Assembly: GCA_004963905.1 (NCBI GenBank)
Contig: SUGL01000019.1
Coordinates: forward strand, 62,001-126,000
Origin: Mesorhizobium sp.
GTDB lineage: Bacteria > Pseudomonadota > Alphaproteobacteria > Rhizobiales > Rhizobiaceae
Length of the DNA: 64,000 nt
Reading direction: 5' to 3'
The position numbers and the translations under genes were made by a program. The notes under the pieces are model-generated. The model was given only the letters and a program-made list of their open reading frames with translations. It was not told the DNA's origin and did no database searches. Shown here piece after piece: positions 7,870 to 16,219 of this stretch. How positions within the stretch are numbered: position 1 is the first letter of the stretch; the number at the start of each line of letters is the position of its first letter.

Positions 7870-9297
7870 CTAGCCGTGCGCCACCATGACGTGGCGAACG
7901 GCGGTGTAGTCTTCCAGCGCGTAAAGCGACATGTCCTTGCCGTAGCCGGACTGCTTGAGCCCGCCATGCGGCATCTCGTTGGTCAGCATGAAGTGGGTGT
8001 TGATCCAGGTGCAGCCATATTGCAGGCGGGCGGCCGTCGCCATGGCGCGCGAGATGTCCTTGGTCCAGACCGACGAGGCGAGGCCGTAGTCGCTGTCGTT
8101 GGCCCAGTTCACCGCTTCGTCGACCTCCGAGAAGCGGGTGATCGAGACGACCGGGCCGAAGACCTCGCGGCGCACGATCTCGTCCTCCTGCAGCGCGCCG
8201 GCGACAACCGTCGGCTGATAGTAGAAGCCCGAGCCCTCGCCCGGCTTACCGCCGGTGGTGATCTCGATGTGTTTCAGTTCCGAGGCGCGCTCGACGAAAC
8301 TCGAGACGCGGTCGCGCTGGCGACGCGAGATCAGCGGCCCGATCTCGTTCTCGGTATCCTCGGGAAGGTTGTACCTGATGGTCGAGACCGCCGAGGAGAG
8401 GTCGGCAACGAGCTTGTCGTAAATCTTCTTGCCGGCATAGATGCGGCAGGCGGCAGTGCAGTCCTGGCCGGCATTGTAGTAGCCGAAGGCGCGGAGCCCG
8501 TTGACCACGGCGCCGAGGTCGGCATCGTCGAACACGATCACCGGCGCCTTGCCGCCGAGCTCGAGATGCGTGCGCTTGACCGATTTGGCGGCGGCCTGCA
8601 GCACTTTCTTGCCGGTGGCGACGTCACCGGTGATCGAGATCATATTGACCTTGGCATGGTTGATCAGCGTGTTGCCGACGCTGTCGCCGCGGCCGAGCAC
8701 GACATTGACGACGCCTTCCGGCAGAATCTCCGAGAGGATCTTCGCCAGCTTCAACGCCGTCAGCGGCGTCTGCTCCGACGGCTTGAAGACGGCCGTGTTG
8801 CCGCCGCCGATCGCCGGCGCCAGTTTCCAGGCCATCATCATCAGCGGATAGTTCCAGGGCGCGATGGAGGCGACGACGCCGATCGGATCGCGCCTGACCA
8901 TCGAGGTGTGGCCCGGCAGATATTCGCCGGCGACCTGGCCGGGCATCGAACGGACCGCGCCGGCGAAGAAGCGGTAGCAGTCGACGATCGCCGGAATCTC
9001 GTCATTGAGCACGGCGTTGATCGGCTTGCCGCAATTCAACGCCTCGAGCGCCGCGAACTCCTTCGCCTCCGCCTCGATACGGTCTGCGATCTTCAAGAGA
9101 TAGCCCGAGCGTTGCGCAGGCGTCGTGCGCGACCAACTGACGAACGCTCGTTCGGCGGCACTGACTGCGGCCTCGATCTGCGCCGGGCTCGCTTCGGCCA
9201 AGTTGAGGATGGTCGCCCCGGTCTTAGGATTGAGGATCGGCTCCTCGGTTTCGGTGCCCTTCTCGAATTTCGAGCCGATCAGCATCTGGGTGTCCAT
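7870..9297 (-). CDS. patD: Gamma-aminobutyraldehyde dehydrogenase
   Basis: NAD-dependent aldehyde dehydrogenase, 475 residues, oxidising 4-aminobutanal (from putrescine) to 4-aminobutyrate. Family motifs are clear: [17 protein letters not shown] (cofactor entry), [24 protein letters not shown], the catalytic Glu in HLELGGKAP and the catalytic Cys in [11 protein letters not shown]. The C-terminal region [21 protein letters not shown] resembles the YdcW/Prr type. ATG 9297 has GGAGAG seven bases upstream. It is the last gene of a minus-strand block with a complete polyamine-type ABC transporter, the same arrangement as E. coli ydcSTUV-patD, which supports the substrate. The symbol follows that analogy; related aldehydes such as 3-aminopropanal remain possible. 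Confidence 0.88.
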   Translation of the reverse strand: MDTQMLIGSKFEKGTETEEPILNPKTGATILNLAEASPAQIEAAVSAAERAFVSWSRTTPAQRSGYLLKIADRIEAEAKEFAALEALNCGKPINAVLNDEIPAIVDCYRFFAGAVRSMPGQVAGEYLPGHTSMVRRDPIGVVASIAPWNYPLMMMAWKLAPAIGGGNTAVFKPSEQTPLTALKLAKILSEILPEGVVNVVLGRGDSVGNTLINHAKVNMISITGDVATGKKVLQAAAKSVKRTHLELGGKAPVIVFDDADLGAVVNGLRAFGYYNAGQDCTAACRIYAGKKIYDKLVADLSSAVSTIRYNLPEDTENEIGPLISRRQRDRVSSFVERASELKHIEITTGGKPGEGSGFYYQPTVVAGALQEDEIVRREVFGPVVSITRFSEVDEAVNWANDSDYGLASSVWTKDISRAMATAARLQYGCTWINTHFMLTNEMPHGGLKQSGYGKDMSLYALEDYTAVRHVMVAHG

Positions 9298-9319
9298 GGG
9301 GTTCTCTCCTTGATCAGGA

Positions 9320-9398
9320 GCGAGTAGCGAATAGCGAATAGCGAGTAGGGTTTGACCGTCGTTGTCCCCTATTCGCTATTGGCTACTCCCTATTCGCT
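9320..9398. repeat. TAGCGAA-type inverted repeat
   Basis: Tandem AGCGAATAGCGAATAGCG on the left is answered by CTATTCGCTATTGGCTA on the right, forming a long imperfect hairpin in the 105-bp gap between the permease and aldehyde dehydrogenase genes. It differs in sequence from the other repeat families in the window. Confidence 0.7.
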
Positions 9399-9402
9399 GT
9401 TT

Positions 9403-10218
9403 TCATTTTCCACTGCCGGCGATCTGGTCGCCGTCACGGGTCAGGTAATAGGCAAGCAAGATCGGCAGCAGCGTCACCAGCACGACCACCATGGCCACGA
9501 CATTGGTGACCGGGCGCTGGCGCGGGCGGATCAGCTCTTCCAGCATCCAGATCGGCACGGTCTGCTGCTGGCCGGCAGTGAAGGTGGTGACGATGACCTC
9601 GTCGAAGGACAGTGCGAAGGCGAGCATGCCGCCGGCAAGGAGTGCCGTGGCAATATTGGGCAGCACGACATGCCGGAACGTCTGGAAGCCGTCGGCGCCG
9701 AGGTCCATCGAGGCTTCGATCATCGAGCCGGAGGTGCGGCGGAAGCGGGCGACGGCGTTGTTGTAGACGACGACCACGCAGAAGGTGGCGTGGCCGAGCA
9801 CGATCGTCCAGAACGAGAACGGGATGTCGGCCAGCGCGAAGGCCGAGCGCAGCGCGATGCCGGTGATGATGCCGGGCAGCGCAATCGGCAGGATGACCAG
9901 CAGCGAAATGGTCTCGCGACCGAAGAAGCGCGTCTGCGAGACGGCCGCCGCGCAAAGCGTGCCCAGCACCAGCGCGATCGCCGTCGAGATGGCGGCGACG
10001 CGGATCGACAGCGACAGCGCCTCCCATACGTCCGGCCGGTTCCAGGTGACGGCGAACCATTGCGTGGTCAGCCCGGGCGGCGGCCAGACGAAGCTCTTCT
10101 CTTCGGTGGTGAAGGCGTAGACGAAGATCAGAAGGATCGGCAGGTGCAGGAACAGCAGGCCGCAGGCGGCGGCGATCTTCAGGCCGAGCGGAGCGGATTG
10201 GCCGCGATCAGAGCGCAT
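9403..10218 (-). CDS. Polyamine-type ABC transporter permease (YdcV/PotC-like)
   Basis: Inner-membrane permease of 271 residues, one half of the heterodimeric channel of a spermidine/putrescine-type importer. Membrane segments are visible at the N terminus ([22 protein letters not shown]), at about 70-95 and 110-135, and at the C terminus ([20 protein letters not shown]). The EAA-type loop that docks on the ATPase is [20 protein letters not shown]. Its start overlaps the stop of the other permease gene by 11 bases, so the two are translationally coupled. PotC-like by position and loop sequence; the exact polyamine is not readable. Confidence 0.9.
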   Translation of the reverse strand: MRSDRGQSAPLGLKIAAACGLLFLHLPILLIFVYAFTTEEKSFVWPPPGLTTQWFAVTWNRPDVWEALSLSIRVAAISTAIALVLGTLCAAAVSQTRFFGRETISLLVILPIALPGIITGIALRSAFALADIPFSFWTIVLGHATFCVVVVYNNAVARFRRTSGSMIEASMDLGADGFQTFRHVVLPNIATALLAGGMLAFALSFDEVIVTTFTAGQQQTVPIWMLEELIRPRQRPVTNVVAMVVVLVTLLPILLAYYLTRDGDQIAGSGK

Positions 10219-11173
10219 CGAAAGCCCCCATGCGCTTGGCGCCCCAGAGGTAGAAGCCCATGATGACGATGGGCACCACGGTGAAGGCGGCGGCTAAAGG
10301 AATGTTGCCGGCGGTGCCCTGCTGCGAATAGACGGCCTGGCCGATGAAGAGCCGCGAGGTGCCGATGATCTGCGGGATGATGTAATCGCCCAATGTCAGC
10401 GAGAAGGTGAAGATCGAGCCGGCGACGATGCCGGGCAGCGCCAGCGGAAACAGCACGTTGCGGAAGGTCTGGCCGGGTGAGGCGCCGAGATCGGACGAGG
10501 CCTCGACCAGATTGCCTGGCACGCGCTCGAGCGCCGCCTGCACGGGAAGGATCATGAAAGGCAGCCAGACATAGACGAAGGCGATGAAGGTGCCGGTGAA
10601 GGACACCGACAGCGAGTTGCCGCCGACGATCGGCAGCGACAGCCAGCCGTCGAGCAGCCAAAGCAGGTTCAGCTTGGCGAACAGCCAGGTGAGGATGCCT
10701 TCCTTGGCGAGGATCAGTTTCCAGGCATAGATCTTGACCAGGTAGCTCGACCACAGCGGCAGCATGACACCGAGATAGAACAGCGCCTTCCAGCGGCCGC
10801 GCGCATAGCGTGCAGCGTAGTATGCGATGGGGAATGCCACGACCGCGGAGGCGAGCGTGACAAGCGCCGCCATCGTCACCGTGCGCAGGATGATGTCGAG
10901 ATTAGCGGCCTGGAACAGGTCGCCATAGGTCTTCAGCGTGAACTCGCGGTTGATGAGGCCGGAGAACTCGTCGATCGAGAAGAAGCTCTGCAAAAGCAGA
11001 GCGAAGAGCGAGCCGATATAGACGATGCCTAACCACAGAAGCGGCGGCAGCAGCATCAGAAGAAGCAGGAGTTTCGGCCGGCGCCAGAAGAGGTCGGAGA
11101 GCGCGCCGCGCATGCCGCCGCTGCCCGGCAGGATGGCGGGGGCGGGATTGGAGTTGAGCGCGGCGATGGTCAC
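10208..11173 (-). CDS. Polyamine-type ABC transporter permease (YdcU/PotB-like)
   Basis: Inner-membrane permease of 321 residues with a long N-terminal cytoplasmic part before the first membrane span ([22 protein letters not shown] after a leader with Pro-Gly-rich residues). The EAA loop is [20 protein letters not shown]. Further spans include [18 protein letters not shown] and [16 protein letters not shown]. It pairs with the YdcV/PotC-like permease that overlaps it downstream. A 253-bp gap holding a large inverted repeat separates it from the ATPase gene upstream, so the transporter operon is interrupted by a potential RNA hairpin at this point. Confidence 0.9.
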   Translation of the reverse strand: MTIAALNSNPAPAILPGSGGMRGALSDLFWRRPKLLLLLMLLPPLLWLGIVYIGSLFALLLQSFFSIDEFSGLINREFTLKTYGDLFQAANLDIILRTVTMAALVTLASAVVAFPIAYYAARYARGRWKALFYLGVMLPLWSSYLVKIYAWKLILAKEGILTWLFAKLNLLWLLDGWLSLPIVGGNSLSVSFTGTFIAFVYVWLPFMILPVQAALERVPGNLVEASSDLGASPGQTFRNVLFPLALPGIVAGSIFTFSLTLGDYIIPQIIGTSRLFIGQAVYSQQGTAGNIPLAAAFTVVPIVIMGFYLWGAKRMGAFDAL

Positions 11174-11221
11174 GGGGCCGCCTCGTGTTGAAGAGGCTTA
11201 TCTGAAAAGCCGAGATCCTTC

Positions 11222-11382
11222 GCGCCCCCCTCCGTCCTGCCGGACATCTCCCCCACAAGGGGGGAGATCAGCAGCTCAGCGGCCGGCTCTCTCCTTGAAA
11301 CTTTGGTGATTGGCGAAAGCGGTCGCGACGTCCAATCTCCCCCCTTGTGGGGGAGATGTCCGGCAGGACAGAGGGGGGCGCC
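11222..11382. repeat. Large inverted repeat with 48-bp arms (CTCCCC family, copy 4)
   Basis: Left arm 11222-11269 contains CCGTCCTGCCGGACATCTCC; the right arm 11335-11382 is its near-perfect reverse complement. Each arm also holds its own CTCCCCC...GGGGGAG hairpin. The loop is about 65 bp. It fills most of the gap between the permease and ATPase genes of the polyamine transporter. Confidence 0.88.
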
Positions 11383-11426
11383 GTAGAGCGCCTCGCCTGC
11401 GCGATTAGCCATCGCCCCAAGTGCCA

Positions 11427-12425
11427 TCATGCCGGCTCGTCCATCAGATGCAGGTGCTCGCGGTTGAAGGTGAGCATGACGGCTTCACCCTCGGCCGGCA
11501 GCACGGTGCCCGCCGGCACCATGGCATGCAGCCTCAGCCCGTCGGCATCGAGCGCCAGCCTGGTGGTGGCGCCGAGATAGTTGGTGCCGACCAGGCGCGC
11601 GGCAACGCCGTCGCCGCTCGTCGCGGGAGAGACGCGGATGGATTCAGGCCTGAGACTCCCCCAGCGATGCTGGCCGGAATAGCGCTGGACGAAATCCGGC
11701 GGCAGCACGTTGGACGAGCCGACGAAATCGGCGACGAAGCGCGTCTTCGGCCGCTGGTAGATGTCCTCCGGCGTGCCGACCTGCATGATCCTGCCGTCGT
11801 TGAAGACGGCGACGCGGTCGGCCATCGAGAGCGCTTCACCTTGGTCGTGGGTAACGAAGACGAAGGTGATGCCGAGCACCTTCTGCAGCGACTTCAATTC
11901 CTCCTGCATATTCTCGCGCAGCTTGAGGTCGAGCGCGCCGAGCGGCTCGTCGAGCAGCAGCACCTTGGGCTGGTTGACCAGCGCGCGGGCAAGCGCGACG
12001 CGCTGGCGCTGGCCGCCGGAGAGCTGGCCGGGACGGCGGGCGCCGTAGCCCGGCAGCCGGACCAGCGACAGCGCCTCTTCCGCCGCCTTCAACCGTTCGG
12101 CCTTGCCGACGCCCTTGACCATCAAGCCGTAGGCGACATTGTCGAGCACATTCAAGTGCGGGAAGAGCGCGTAGTCCTGGAAGACGGTGTTGACGTTGCG
12201 GCGATAGGGCGGAACGCCCTCGGCGCGCTCGCCGAAGATGGAAATGGAGCCCGCCGTCGGCTGCTCGAAGCCGGCGATCAGCCTAAGGCAGGTCGTCTTG
12301 CCGGAACCGGACGGCCCGAGCATGGCGAAGAACTCGCCCGGCGCGATCTCGAGATCGACCGCATCGACGGCGCGCACGCTGCCGAAATGGCGCGAGACTT
12401 GTTTGAAGGAAACGGCGGAGGTCAT
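11427..12425 (-). CDS. Polyamine-type ABC transporter ATP-binding protein (YdcT/PotA-like)
   Basis: ATPase of 332 residues that powers the importer. The nucleotide-binding domain shows Walker A GPSGSGKTT (about residue 38), the signature LSGGQRQRVALARAL, Walker B VLLLDEPLGALD and the switch His in VFVTHDQGEAL. After about residue 235 comes a TOBE-type regulatory domain (RPESIRVSPATSGDG...VGTNYLGATTRLAL), usual in PotA-like proteins. Two repeat elements flank the gene: the 11222-11382 inverted repeat downstream and another at 12470-12584 upstream. Confidence 0.93.
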   Translation of the reverse strand: MTSAVSFKQVSRHFGSVRAVDAVDLEIAPGEFFAMLGPSGSGKTTCLRLIAGFEQPTAGSISIFGERAEGVPPYRRNVNTVFQDYALFPHLNVLDNVAYGLMVKGVGKAERLKAAEEALSLVRLPGYGARRPGQLSGGQRQRVALARALVNQPKVLLLDEPLGALDLKLRENMQEELKSLQKVLGITFVFVTHDQGEALSMADRVAVFNDGRIMQVGTPEDIYQRPKTRFVADFVGSSNVLPPDFVQRYSGQHRWGSLRPESIRVSPATSGDGVAARLVGTNYLGATTRLALDADGLRLHAMVPAGTVLPAEGEAVMLTFNREHLHLMDEPA

Positions 12426-12469
12426 GGGCTGCCTTGAAGATCAGGCCTCAAATTCGGGCGTCTGCGCTG

Positions 12470-12584
12470 CCCCTCATCCGCCTGCCGGCACCTTCTCCCC
12501 GTAAAGGACGGGGAGAAGGGACAACCTCCAGCGCTGGCGACCCCCTCTCCCCGTTCTTCACGGGGAGAGGGTAAGGGTGAGGGG
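12470..12584. repeat. Palindromic intergenic repeat, copy 5
   Basis: Inverted ends CCCCTCATCCG at 12470-12480 and GGGTGAGGGG near 12575-12584, with two internal hairpins of CTCCCCGT...ACGGGGAG type. It lies between the substrate-binding protein gene and the ATPase gene of the transporter operon, where it could act as a 3' stabiliser or partial terminator for the binding-protein message. That role is an inference. Confidence 0.8.
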
Positions 12585-12611
12585 CGCGCCAACTTTAAAG
12601 CCTAGGCGAAC

Positions 12612-13766
12612 CTACCGCCCGCCGATGACGCCGATATAGTCCGACACCCAGCGGTAATAGGGCACGCACTGGTCGTTCTGGCTGGCGCATTTCGACACCG
12701 GCGTCTTCCAGAACTTGATCTTCTCGAAATTGTCGTAGCCGTTGGTCTTGCAGCCTTCCTCGCCGAGCAGTTCGTTACCCTTGCAGGCGGCCGGCACGAC
12801 CGGCAGCGAGCCGAACCAGGCCGAAACGTCGCCCTGGACCTTGGGCGACAGCGAGTGCTCGAGCCACATATAGGCGCAGTTCGGATGGGCGGCGTCTGCC
12901 TCCATCATGGTGGTGTCGGCCCAACCGGTGACGCCTTCTTCGGGAACGGTCGAGGCGATCGGCTTCTTGGCGGCGACCAGCGTGTTCACCTGATAGGGCC
13001 ACGAGCCGGAAGCGACCACGCCTTCGTTCTGGAAGTCATCGACCTGGATGGCGGCGTCATGCCAGTAGCGGCCGACCAGCGTGCGCTGCGTGCGCAGCAG
13101 ATCGAGCGCCGCCTTGTACTGGTCCTCGTTGAGCTCATAGGGGTCCTTGATGCCGAGTTCCGGCTTGTGGAACATCAGGTAGTTGGCGGCATCGGCGATG
13201 TGGATCGGGCCGTCATAGGCCTGGACGCGGCCCTTGTTCGACTTGCCGTCGGGCAGCTTCATTTCCTCGAAGACGACGTTCCAGCTCTTGGGCGCTTCCT
13301 TGAATACGTCGGTGTTGTACATCAGGACGTTCGGGCCCCACTGATAGGGAACGCCATAATGCACCTTGTCGACCGTGAACCAGGGCGCGTCCTTCAGGCG
13401 ATCGTCGACCGTCTTCCAGCTCTTGATGAGATCGGTGTTGATGGGCTGCACGCGCTTGCCGGCGACCAGGCGCAGCGAAGCGTCACCCGAAGCCGTCACG
13501 AGATCGAAGCCGCCCTCGTTCATCAGCGAGACCATTTCGTCCGAGGTGTTGGCGGTCTTGACGTTGACCTTGCAGCCGGTCTCCTTCTCGAAGGCGGTCA
13601 CCCAGTCGTAGTTCTTGTCGGTCTCGCCGCGCTCGATATAGCCGGGCCAGGCGACGATATTGACCTCGCCCTCGCCCTTGCCGAGTTCCTTGACCTGGGC
13701 GATCGCCTGACCCGAGAAGGTCAGCGCAACCGTCAACGCCGTGCATGACTTCAGGAATGCACTCAT
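12612..13766 (-). CDS. Polyamine-type ABC transporter substrate-binding protein (YdcS/PotD-like)
   Basis: Periplasmic binding protein of 384 residues. Signal peptide MSAFLKSCTALTVALTFSG ends at AIAQ. The mature part has the PotD-family opening VNIVAWPGYIERG and the inner motif YGVPYQWGPNVLMYN. Start at 13766 is chosen because GGGAGAT lies seven to twelve bases upstream and the signal peptide starts there; longer in-frame starts add a non-signal tail. Ends with four Cys (ACKG, GCKT, KCAS, QCVP) that may form disulfides. First gene of the transporter operon, so its expression is probably set by the upstream region that also holds the LysR gene end. Confidence 0.93.
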   Translation of the reverse strand: MSAFLKSCTALTVALTFSGQAIAQVKELGKGEGEVNIVAWPGYIERGETDKNYDWVTAFEKETGCKVNVKTANTSDEMVSLMNEGGFDLVTASGDASLRLVAGKRVQPINTDLIKSWKTVDDRLKDAPWFTVDKVHYGVPYQWGPNVLMYNTDVFKEAPKSWNVVFEEMKLPDGKSNKGRVQAYDGPIHIADAANYLMFHKPELGIKDPYELNEDQYKAALDLLRTQRTLVGRYWHDAAIQVDDFQNEGVVASGSWPYQVNTLVAAKKPIASTVPEEGVTGWADTTMMEADAAHPNCAYMWLEHSLSPKVQGDVSAWFGSLPVVPAACKGNELLGEEGCKTNGYDNFEKIKFWKTPVSKCASQNDQCVPYYRWVSDYIGVIGGR

Positions 13767-13976
13767 CACCGATCTCCCATTTTGGCGCATGACCCCGAAA
13801 CCGGTCCGGTTTTCGGAAAGGATCATTCGCAAACCTGAACGCCGGAGCTCTCAGCGCCCCGACCGCCGCGCTCCCGGGCGGCTTTGTTCCCTGGCAGGAA
13901 AATTGCTGTGAAAAATCCGGTTTCGCAAATTCATTTATCAGAAAGGCGATATCGGATTTTCCGATACTTTTGTTTA

Positions 13977-14024
13977 ACGCAATTCCGGACGGAAAACCGC
14001 TTCACACTTTTCCTGGAATTGCTC
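13977..14024. repeat. GCAATTCC/GGAATTGC palindromic repeat, copy A
   Basis: Outer arms GCAATTCC and GGAATTGC are perfect inverses, with a second inner pair GGAAAA/TTTTCC. Nearly identical sequence recurs at 39821-39870 and 43583-43631. This copy ends four bases from the stop of the LysR gene and could form its 3' hairpin. Confidence 0.88.
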
Positions 14025-14027
14025 CGG

Positions 14028-14939
14028 TCAGAGCCGCTGACGGACCATGCGCTGCGACTGGGCGAGGCCGATGAAGTCGCGGGCGGCCTGTGGCAGGCTG
14101 GAACCACGGCGCCAGACCATGCCGACCTGAACGACCGGAAGCGAGCCGGAGATATCGCGGGATTCAATGCGGTCGCCCTCGAGCGACCAGGGACGGTAGA
14201 CGAGGTCGGGCAAAAGCGCGACGCCGGCGCCGGTGGCGACGAGGCTGCGCACGGCTTCGACCGAGCGGGTGCGGAAGGCGACGTGGGGTCTCGCGCCGAT
14301 CGCCGAGAGCAGCTTGCCGGTGTTCTCCTCGATCTCGTCGACGGTGAGCATGATCAGCGGTTCGGAGGCGATGTCGCCGATCGAGATGATATCGGCGCTG
14401 GCGAGCTTGTGACTGAGCGGCAGCCAGAGCCGATAGGCGGAAACTTCGAGGATTTCAGATTGCAGCGCGGTGCGGTCGCGCAAATTCGAGGTGACCATGA
14501 CGGCGATGTCGAGCTTGCCGCCGACCAGCAGGTGCTCGAGATAGTCGCCATTGTCCTCGATGGCCGAGACTTCGACGCTCGGGTAGGCACGGCGGTAGCG
14601 CGCCAGCAAATCGGAAAGCACGTAGCCGGCAACCAGCGAGGTGACGCCGAGCTGCAGCCGCCCGCCAGCCGTCATCTGCTCGCCGAGAAAAGCGCGGCGC
14701 GCGTCGGAGACATCGGCCAGGATCTTGGTCGCGTGGCGCAGGAACTGGTGGCCCTTGTGGGTGATGTTCAAGCCGCGCGGATGGCGCTCGAACAGTTCGA
14801 CGCCGAGATCGCTCTCCAGCTCCTTGATCGCCTCGGTGACCGAGGATTGCGAGATGGAGAGGTTCTGCGCGGCGCCCGACACCGTGCCCTGTTCGGCCAC
14901 GGCGACGAAGAACTGGAGCTGACGGATGGTGAAGGCCAT
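14028..14939 (-). CDS. LysR-family transcription regulator
   Basis: A 303-residue LysR-type regulator. The N-terminal winged HTH is typical (LQFFVAVAEQGTVSGAAQNL, then SQSSVTEAIKELESDLG, ELFERHPRGL). The effector domain follows from about residue 90 (LQLGVTSLVAGYVLSDLLARY). ATG 14939 aligns with the usual LysR N terminus; an upstream ATG at 14960 would add seven residues and has no better ribosome site. It lies between the DeoR-family gene and the polyamine transporter operon, all on the minus strand, so regulation of the transporter is likely by position but unproven. Confidence 0.92.
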   Translation of the reverse strand: MAFTIRQLQFFVAVAEQGTVSGAAQNLSISQSSVTEAIKELESDLGVELFERHPRGLNITHKGHQFLRHATKILADVSDARRAFLGEQMTAGGRLQLGVTSLVAGYVLSDLLARYRRAYPSVEVSAIEDNGDYLEHLLVGGKLDIAVMVTSNLRDRTALQSEILEVSAYRLWLPLSHKLASADIISIGDIASEPLIMLTVDEIEENTGKLLSAIGARPHVAFRTRSVEAVRSLVATGAGVALLPDLVYRPWSLEGDRIESRDISGSLPVVQVGMVWRRGSSLPQAARDFIGLAQSQRMVRQRL

Positions 14940-15054
14940 GGCCGGACTAAACACGGCCAATGCGGCTGTGGGAAGTGGGACAATTGAGCTTTGACGGCCC
15001 GTCGGAGCTCACCAACCGCTCATCTCCGGCTGGATCAAATCTCCTGGAATTGCC

Positions 15055-15819
15055 TTAAGCCACCGCAATGCTGAGCCGCGCGCCGGCCTGGCTGAGCGCG
15101 GCGGCGATGTCGCGCGGCGGCGGCTGGTCGGTGGCAAGCTCGGAAAAGCCGTCGAAACCGCAGACCCGGACCAGTCCCTGCCGCCCGAACTTGGTATGGT
15201 CGGTGATGACCAACGAACGTTGGCCGCGCGACAGCACCATGCGAGCGAATTCCGCTTCCTCCAGCTCGTAATCGGTGAGGCCGGCGACGGCATCGACCGC
15301 GCCGATCGAAATCACCGCGTGGCTGACCGAGAAGCGGCTGACGAAATCGATCGCGGTGACGCCGAAAGCCGCGCCCGAATCGCTGCGCAGCTCGCCGCCG
15401 GCCATGTAGACCTTGTTGCCGTTCACCGTCGCCAGCGTGCGGGCAATGTCGGACGAGTTGGTGACCACCGTCAGCCGGCGATGGCCGAGCAGCTCGCGCG
15501 CCAGAAAGGATGTGGTGGTGCCGGTGTCGAGCATGACCGACTCGCCGTCGCGGATGGTGGCCGCAACCATGCGGGCGATCAGGCGCTTCGCCTCGGCATT
15601 CTCGCGCATGCGACGCTCGAACGGCGCCTCGCCGGCCATCGACGGCAGGCCGACGGCGCCATGCATCTTCAGGATCGATCCCTCGTCGGTGAGCGGCCTG
15701 ACGTCGCGCCGCACCGTCTCCAGCGACACGCCCAGCCGCTCGGCCAGGCTGGCGATGGTGATCATGCCCTCCTCGTTGAGGAGCCGCAGGATTTCGCCAT
15801 GCCGTTTCGAGTGGATCAT
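15055..15819 (-). CDS. DeoR/GlpR-family transcription regulator
   Basis: A 254-residue DeoR-type repressor. N-terminal HTH: RHGEILRLLNEEGMITIASLAERLGVS, then ETVRRDVRPLTDEG. The C-terminal sugar-phosphate-sensor-like domain has MLDTGTTTSFLARELLGHRRL, VVTNSSDIARTL and ITDHTKFGR, the family pattern for binding phosphorylated ligands. Start at 15819 fits the family N terminus; the longer frame to 15903 runs through a palindrome that is probably an operator. Divergent from the kinase/dehydrogenase operon starting at 16220, which it most likely controls. A phosphorylated ligand would fit because the first gene of that operon encodes a kinase. Confidence 0.92.
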   Translation of the reverse strand: MIHSKRHGEILRLLNEEGMITIASLAERLGVSLETVRRDVRPLTDEGSILKMHGAVGLPSMAGEAPFERRMRENAEAKRLIARMVAATIRDGESVMLDTGTTTSFLARELLGHRRLTVVTNSSDIARTLATVNGNKVYMAGGELRSDSGAAFGVTAIDFVSRFSVSHAVISIGAVDAVAGLTDYELEEAEFARMVLSRGQRSLVITDHTKFGRQGLVRVCGFDGFSELATDQPPPRDIAAALSQAGARLSIAVA

Positions 15820-15883
15820 GTGAATGTCCGGGATTTTGACCGATTCTAAGGCATTCCTAACGCTTTTAAAGGAATTGCTTATA

Positions 15884-15906
15884 TTTTTGGGCAAAACACC
15901 CAAAAA
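15884..15906. promoter_or_regulatory. TTTTTGGG-N7-CCCAAAAA palindrome, candidate DeoR operator
   Basis: Perfect 8-bp inverted arms around a seven-base spacer, 65 bases upstream of the chosen DeoR start and 17 bases before a TTGACA sequence of the divergent promoter. Position and symmetry suggest the operator of the DeoR protein; binding is inferred. Confidence 0.55.
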
Positions 15907-15922
15907 AGGTCACAGCTTTTGA

Positions 15923-15951
15923 TTGACAGTCGGGTCGCGCTGGCGTGAGAT
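15923..15951 (+). promoter_or_regulatory. Candidate sigma-70 promoter of the kinase/dehydrogenase operon
   Basis: A consensus -35 hexamer TTGACA at 15923-15928 is followed after 17 bases by a weak -10-like TGAGAT at 15946-15951. Transcription from here would give a leader of about 260 nt before the GTG at 16220. Confidence 0.45.
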
Positions 15952-15957
15952 CAACGC

Positions 15958-16219
15958 CGTGACAGGCTCGGAACTGCCACGGGAGGATGATGGCAGAGCC
16001 GCAATCGACCGACCAGATCTTCTGGAACGTGCCTGGCGCGAGCTTTTTTCGAATCCGCGGGGGCGGATGCCGGGATCCTAAACCTGGCCAAGGGGCTCGT
16101 CGGTGCGGTGAGGGATATCAATCCCAGCGTCCCGCACCGACGAGGCTTTTTTGTTCTTTTTCATCGCTTTTTCAGAAACCGGCGCTTTGTCGAAAGCCGG
16201 CTGAAGCAGGAACAAACCC
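15958..16219 (+). promoter_or_regulatory. Long structured leader, candidate attenuator or riboswitch
   Basis: The untranslated leader of the kinase/dehydrogenase operon. Visible elements in order: a small hairpin CCAGA-TCT-TCTGG (16013-16025), a six-T run (16044-16049), a hairpin ATCCGC-GGGG-GCGGAT (16053-16068), a strong intrinsic terminator (16096-16152) and a T-rich stretch up to the start codon. A terminator inside a leader, before the first gene, is the layout of transcription attenuation. I do not recognise a known riboswitch class. A possible leader ORF starts at 15987/15990 behind GGGAGG. Confidence 0.5.
16096..16152 (+). terminator. Intrinsic terminator inside the operon leader
   Basis: Perfect 13-bp stem CTCGTCGGTGCGG (16096-16108) with CCGCACCGACGAG (16132-16144). 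The loop itself holds a smaller hairpin GGGAT-ATCA-ATCCC. Two bases later comes a run of six T. It stands 68 bases before the first start codon of the operon on the same strand. Confidence 0.85.
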
